From contig JACRKQ010000078.1 of assembly GCA_016219705.1 (NCBI GenBank), positions 1 through 42,014 on the forward strand: a DNA stretch of 42,014 nt. Direction: 5' to 3'. The stretch is from Candidatus Saganbacteria bacterium. Its GTDB lineage: Bacteria; Margulisbacteria; WOR-1; O2-12-FULL-45-9. Shown one piece after another: positions 39,538 to 42,014 of the stretch (position 1 is the stretch's first letter; each line of letters begins with the position of its first letter). The position numbers were made by a program, and so were the translations under genes. The notes beneath the pieces are model-generated. The model searched no databases, had not been told where the DNA came from, and saw only the letters and a program-made list of their open reading frames with translations.

Positions 39538-40203
39538 TTAAATCCTCCCCATTAGCAACAATAAACCTACAATAACTAAAAGCAGTCCAAAAATCAAGTG
39601 GAGCCAACGCAGATATTTTTCCAGCTTTTTGATTAGAGCCAAACTTGTTCCCAATGTTAAACTCAATAAAAAGAGAGGCAATCCTAATCCAAAAGAAAAT
39701 GAGATCAACATAAAAGTTGCAGGAATCATCCCTCCAGCCTGGCTCGCTAAGGTTAATATCGCCGCCAGGATTGGACCAATACACGGGGTCCAACCTAAAG
39801 CAAAAACCATCCCCACGAAAAAACTCCCCAAATAACCCGCCGGCTTATGGACGATTGTAAAACGTTTCTCCTCATCTAACCAGGGCAAACGAATAATGCC
39901 CGTTAAATAAACGCCTAATAAAATGATAAAAATACTTCCGGCAATTCTTACCCAAGTTTTAAAAGGATAAAACCAATCCCCGACCAGACTAATAGCAACT
40001 CCGAACAGAGTAAAAATCAAGGTAAAACCCAGGATGAAGGCCAAAGAATGAATAATGGTTTTTAGACGCAGATGTTTTAACTCGATCAAAGATAATCCGG
40101 TGATGTAAATCAAGTACGCGGGAACTAAAGGTAAAAAGCAAGGGGAAAAAAAGGCTAACACGCCTCCGGTAAAAGCGATAAAAATATTAAGAGGCTGATT
40201 CAT
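39538..40203 (-). CDS. ccdA: CcdA-type thiol:disulfide transmembrane protein
   Basis: 221 aa, six TM segments. The paired cysteines lie in AFFSPCFLPLVPAYL (TM1) and LGWTPCIGPILAAIL (TM4), as in CcdA/DsbD-beta. It carries reducing equivalents across the inner membrane to the TlpA-like protein encoded just upstream, with a 4-bp overlap. Confidence 0.92.
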   Translation of the reverse strand: MNQPLNIFIAFTGGVLAFFSPCFLPLVPAYLIYITGLSLIELKHLRLKTIIHSLAFILGFTLIFTLFGVAISLVGDWFYPFKTWVRIAGSIFIILLGVYLTGIIRLPWLDEEKRFTIVHKPAGYLGSFFVGMVFALGWTPCIGPILAAILTLASQAGGMIPATFMLISFSFGLGLPLFLLSLTLGTSLALIKKLEKYLRWLHLIFGLLLVIVGLLLLMGRI

Positions 40204-40694
40204 TTAAGTAACGGTTTTAACTCCTCCCACGTCCACTCCCTGGCGCCAGTGACACGTTGTATGATTTTACCGTCTTGATCGATAATAAGCGTCAGAGGAA
40301 TAAAATTCGCCCGATACTGATCAGCCACTCGCCCAGATATATCAAGCAAGACGGGAAAAGTATAATCATTTTGCCTGATAAAATTAACAACTTTAGATTG
40401 AGACTGCTTAATGTTAACCGTGAGCAGAATAAACTTGTCCTTATCCGCCAGTTCATAAAGTTTTTGGAAAGCCGGCATCTCCGAACGGCAGGGAGGACAC
40501 CACGAGGCCCAGAAATTGAGCAACATAAGCTTGCCTTTATATTGCGACAAAGTTTGATTCTTCCCGTTCAGATCTCGAAGAGTAAAATCGATCGCTTTTT
40601 GTGCGGATAGAGCTCCATTAGGCGCCGGCGACATTGTCCAAGCAGCGTTAATGAAAATTAAAGAGGCCAATAGCGTTAAAATTAAATTTTTCAT
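40200..40694 (-). CDS. TlpA/ResA-like periplasmic thioredoxin
   Basis: 164 aa. A signal peptide or anchor (LILTLLASLIFINAAWT) precedes a thioredoxin fold with WASWCPPCRSEMP (CPPC). It probably reduces periplasmic disulfides or apocytochrome c, powered by CcdA next door. No cytochrome maturation genes are nearby. Confidence 0.93.
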   Translation of the reverse strand: MKNLILTLLASLIFINAAWTMSPAPNGALSAQKAIDFTLRDLNGKNQTLSQYKGKLMLLNFWASWCPPCRSEMPAFQKLYELADKDKFILLTVNIKQSQSKVVNFIRQNDYTFPVLLDISGRVADQYRANFIPLTLIIDQDGKIIQRVTGAREWTWEELKPLLK

Positions 40695-40773
40695 AATTTT
40701 TATTATTATATCTTATCATAAAAACCCTGCAATTTCTCGATTAAATTAACGATCATTTATGGAAGGGGGCGCC

Positions 40774-41397
40774 TTGTCCTTAAGAGTTGCGAATAATTCA
40801 CCAAATTTAGTCAATGAACAGCGGCTTCGACAGAACCTGATATGGCAGAGGCGCAATGCATTCATGCAGGCTGCCAGATGTCAATGTCAGACGCAAAGAT
40901 ATAATGTCGATCGCCTTGGTCATGTAAAAATTGAGAGCCTGATTGCTACTCCTGCTGATTTTATTCGTTACACCAGCGTAATTTTCGAAGTTTTGCCTGC
41001 TTTCGGGAAAGCGTATCGACATAGTAGCGCCACACTAGCCTATTTTGTCAACAAATACGGCCTTGAGACCCTCCCCCATTTTGGTCGTGAAGCAAAAAGA
41101 ATCGGCAAAGAAGCCTTTTACTTTTCAGAGAAAGGTGTTTGTGCCCTCGAAGCTAAAATCCAACATTGCCAACCAATCAGAGACGCCTTTGGACTCTCTT
41201 TTTTTCTAGAATTGGATGAAGAATTCGAAGCGGTTACAACAGCGAGCAAATATTTTGATGATATTTGTGAAGTCACGGGCAAAAACGCTGATGAATTTTT
41301 AGCGGCCATGCGGACTTTTAGAAGAATCTCTGATCACCGACAAAAATTAATGGAAGCCTGTAAAGAAGAAGCGTCTCGCCCGCGCCATCTCTGGTGA
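40774..41397 (+). CDS. Unrecognised protein, probably the 5' part of a disrupted gene
   Basis: About 207 aa. I prefer the TTG at 40774, which follows SD GAAGGGGG and gives MSLRVANNSPNLVNEQRL; the track's ATG at 40759 lies inside that SD. The protein is mostly alpha-helical (YFVNKYGLETLPHFGREAKRIGKEAFYFSEKG) with no known domain recognised. The TGA at 41395 is followed in the same frame by 41 more plausible codons, so the ORF probably ends prematurely. Confidence 0.55.
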   Translation: MSLRVANNSPNLVNEQRLRQNLIWQRRNAFMQAARCQCQTQRYNVDRLGHVKIESLIATPADFIRYTSVIFEVLPAFGKAYRHSSATLAYFVNKYGLETLPHFGREAKRIGKEAFYFSEKGVCALEAKIQHCQPIRDAFGLSFFLELDEEFEAVTTASKYFDDICEVTGKNADEFLAAMRTFRRISDHRQKLMEACKEEASRPRHLW

Positions 41398-42014
41398 ATC
41401 ACATTTGATCAAGAGAGCTTAATTGCTAATCTTTTCGGCATTGCTGACAATCGCCGCCTAGTCAAAAAAATTGGCCTCCCCGCTATTGAAAAAGCAATCA
41501 GCGGTCTCCCCGCCCGACCTTAATGTGCAACCGGGGATGCGCTTTCTCGTAGGCCGCTATTTTTCACATTACTGGCCTTCTCATCTCACCTAATCACATC
41601 TGAAGCTAATTTGGAAAAGGCAGTAGCTTTGGCTTCGCAACCTTTGCCTCCGCCATGAAAGATGTCAAAAATAAAGAGCCGATTTTAAACGCGTTTACAT
41701 TTTTATCGAGAATCGCTCTCCAATCCCCGAAAGCGCTGGCCGGGCTCGCTGTTGAACTGTACCGCCAATTTCAGGACAAAGCCCAATTTCCCCATCATGG
41801 CCTCCCTGTAATTTCACCCTTCTTGAGGTCAATTCCTCAATTGCGCGACTTGGCCAACGTTTTAGAAACTATTTTGGCAGACTTCAGCGCTTCTTAATCC
41901 CCGGCAGCGATATCGTTCTCGATAGCTGCGGGACTGGCGCCGGCGAAGAAAAGATCGTTAATGTAGCCAACGCTATCGGCATGATGTTTCCCGACAGCAG
42001 AGTTCATGCGCCCA
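41398..42014 (+). pseudogene. Interrupted continuation ending in a methyltransferase-like motif
   Basis: After TGA 41395 the same frame continues (FDQESLIANLFGIADNRRLV) to TAA 41521. Coding-like sequence then moves between frames: NVQPGMRFLVGRYF in the next frame, KGSSFGFATFASAMKDVKNK onward (from 41610, track ORF 41655-41897), then after about 41887 a third frame with DIVLDSCGTGAGEE and FPDSRVHA. The last pieces resemble motif I of class I SAM methyltransferases. At least four disruptions suggest a decayed gene, or error-rich sequence at a contig end. It is cut by the window edge. Confidence 0.5.

Noticed and set aside
40774-40840. Flagellin-like N-terminus (MSLRVANNSPNLVNEQRL)
   Set aside because: The first residues resemble flagellin, but the rest lacks the D0/D1 helical pattern and no flagellar genes are near.
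41395-41397. TGA read as a sense codon (alternative code)
   Set aside because: Many genes in the window clearly end with TGA in ATGA/GTGA overlaps, and further TAA stops and frame changes follow, so gene decay or sequence error is simpler.

Overview
The window looks like a chromosomal contig of an uncultured, didermic (outer-membrane) bacterium. Evidence: an lnt / lptD-type / lptF-type envelope cluster, alpha2-beta2 glycyl-tRNA synthetase (glyQ + glyS), the holB-PSP1 pair, tRNA genes without encoded CCA, moderate GC, and very dense gene packing with ATGA/GTGA overlaps. The overall style fits Margulisbacteria / 'Saganbacteria' (WOR-1) or a related candidate phylum, but that placement is inferred from gene content only. 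No phage, IS element or CRISPR array was seen.

Layout. 1-2132 (+): a divergent gene start cut by the window edge, a possible 23-aa ORF, then a strong promoter with an overlapping operator driving arsR, a C_GCAxxG_C_C-type cysteine protein and an SQR/FCSD-like flavoprotein. This looks like a sulfur/thiol redox operon. 23466-2162 (-): one 21-kb directon. In transcription order it holds an NRAMP-like transporter, a RelE-type toxin-antitoxin pair coupled to glyQ-glyS, an envelope glycan block (exported protein, PTPS-related membrane protein, DPM1-like GT2, DUF2079 protein with PA14- and CBM-like tails, second GT2), holB, PSP1, rpsU, an LptF/G permease, a large TPR protein, an LptD-like protein, a lipoprotein and lnt. 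23566-24310 (+): a DUF4258/YgiT-type toxin-antitoxin pair and tRNA-Pro(CGG). 26301-24325 (-): lysC and plsY. 26462-28252 (+): a lone histidine ammonia-lyase-like gene. 34385-28239 (-): a CAT-anticodon tRNA inside an array of truncated tRNA-like pieces, then a DUF4870-type protein, tilS, folP, folK, tsaE, DUF4160, DUF2442, tsaB and an RsuA/RluB-type pseudouridine synthase. 34572-38958: orphan receiver (+), PfkB kinase and a UGPase-like gene with a probably broken 5' end (-), tatD and Fic (+). 40694-38962 (-): tlpA-ccdA-rfbC. 40774-42014 (+): an unrecognised gene running into a multiply interrupted tail that ends in a methyltransferase-like motif.

Functional themes: envelope and LPS transport; lipid-linked sugar glycosylation; tRNA charging and modification (glyQS, tsaB/E, tilS, pseudouridine synthase); folate; and small toxin-antitoxin-like pairs sitting beside translation genes. 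The most unusual structure is at 34216-34471. There a complete CAT tRNA is flanked by four shorter elements that all keep acceptor-stem strands but have lost one or more internal arms. Both complete tRNAs in the window also have leaders perfectly complementary to their trailers, extending the acceptor helix by 6-8 bp.
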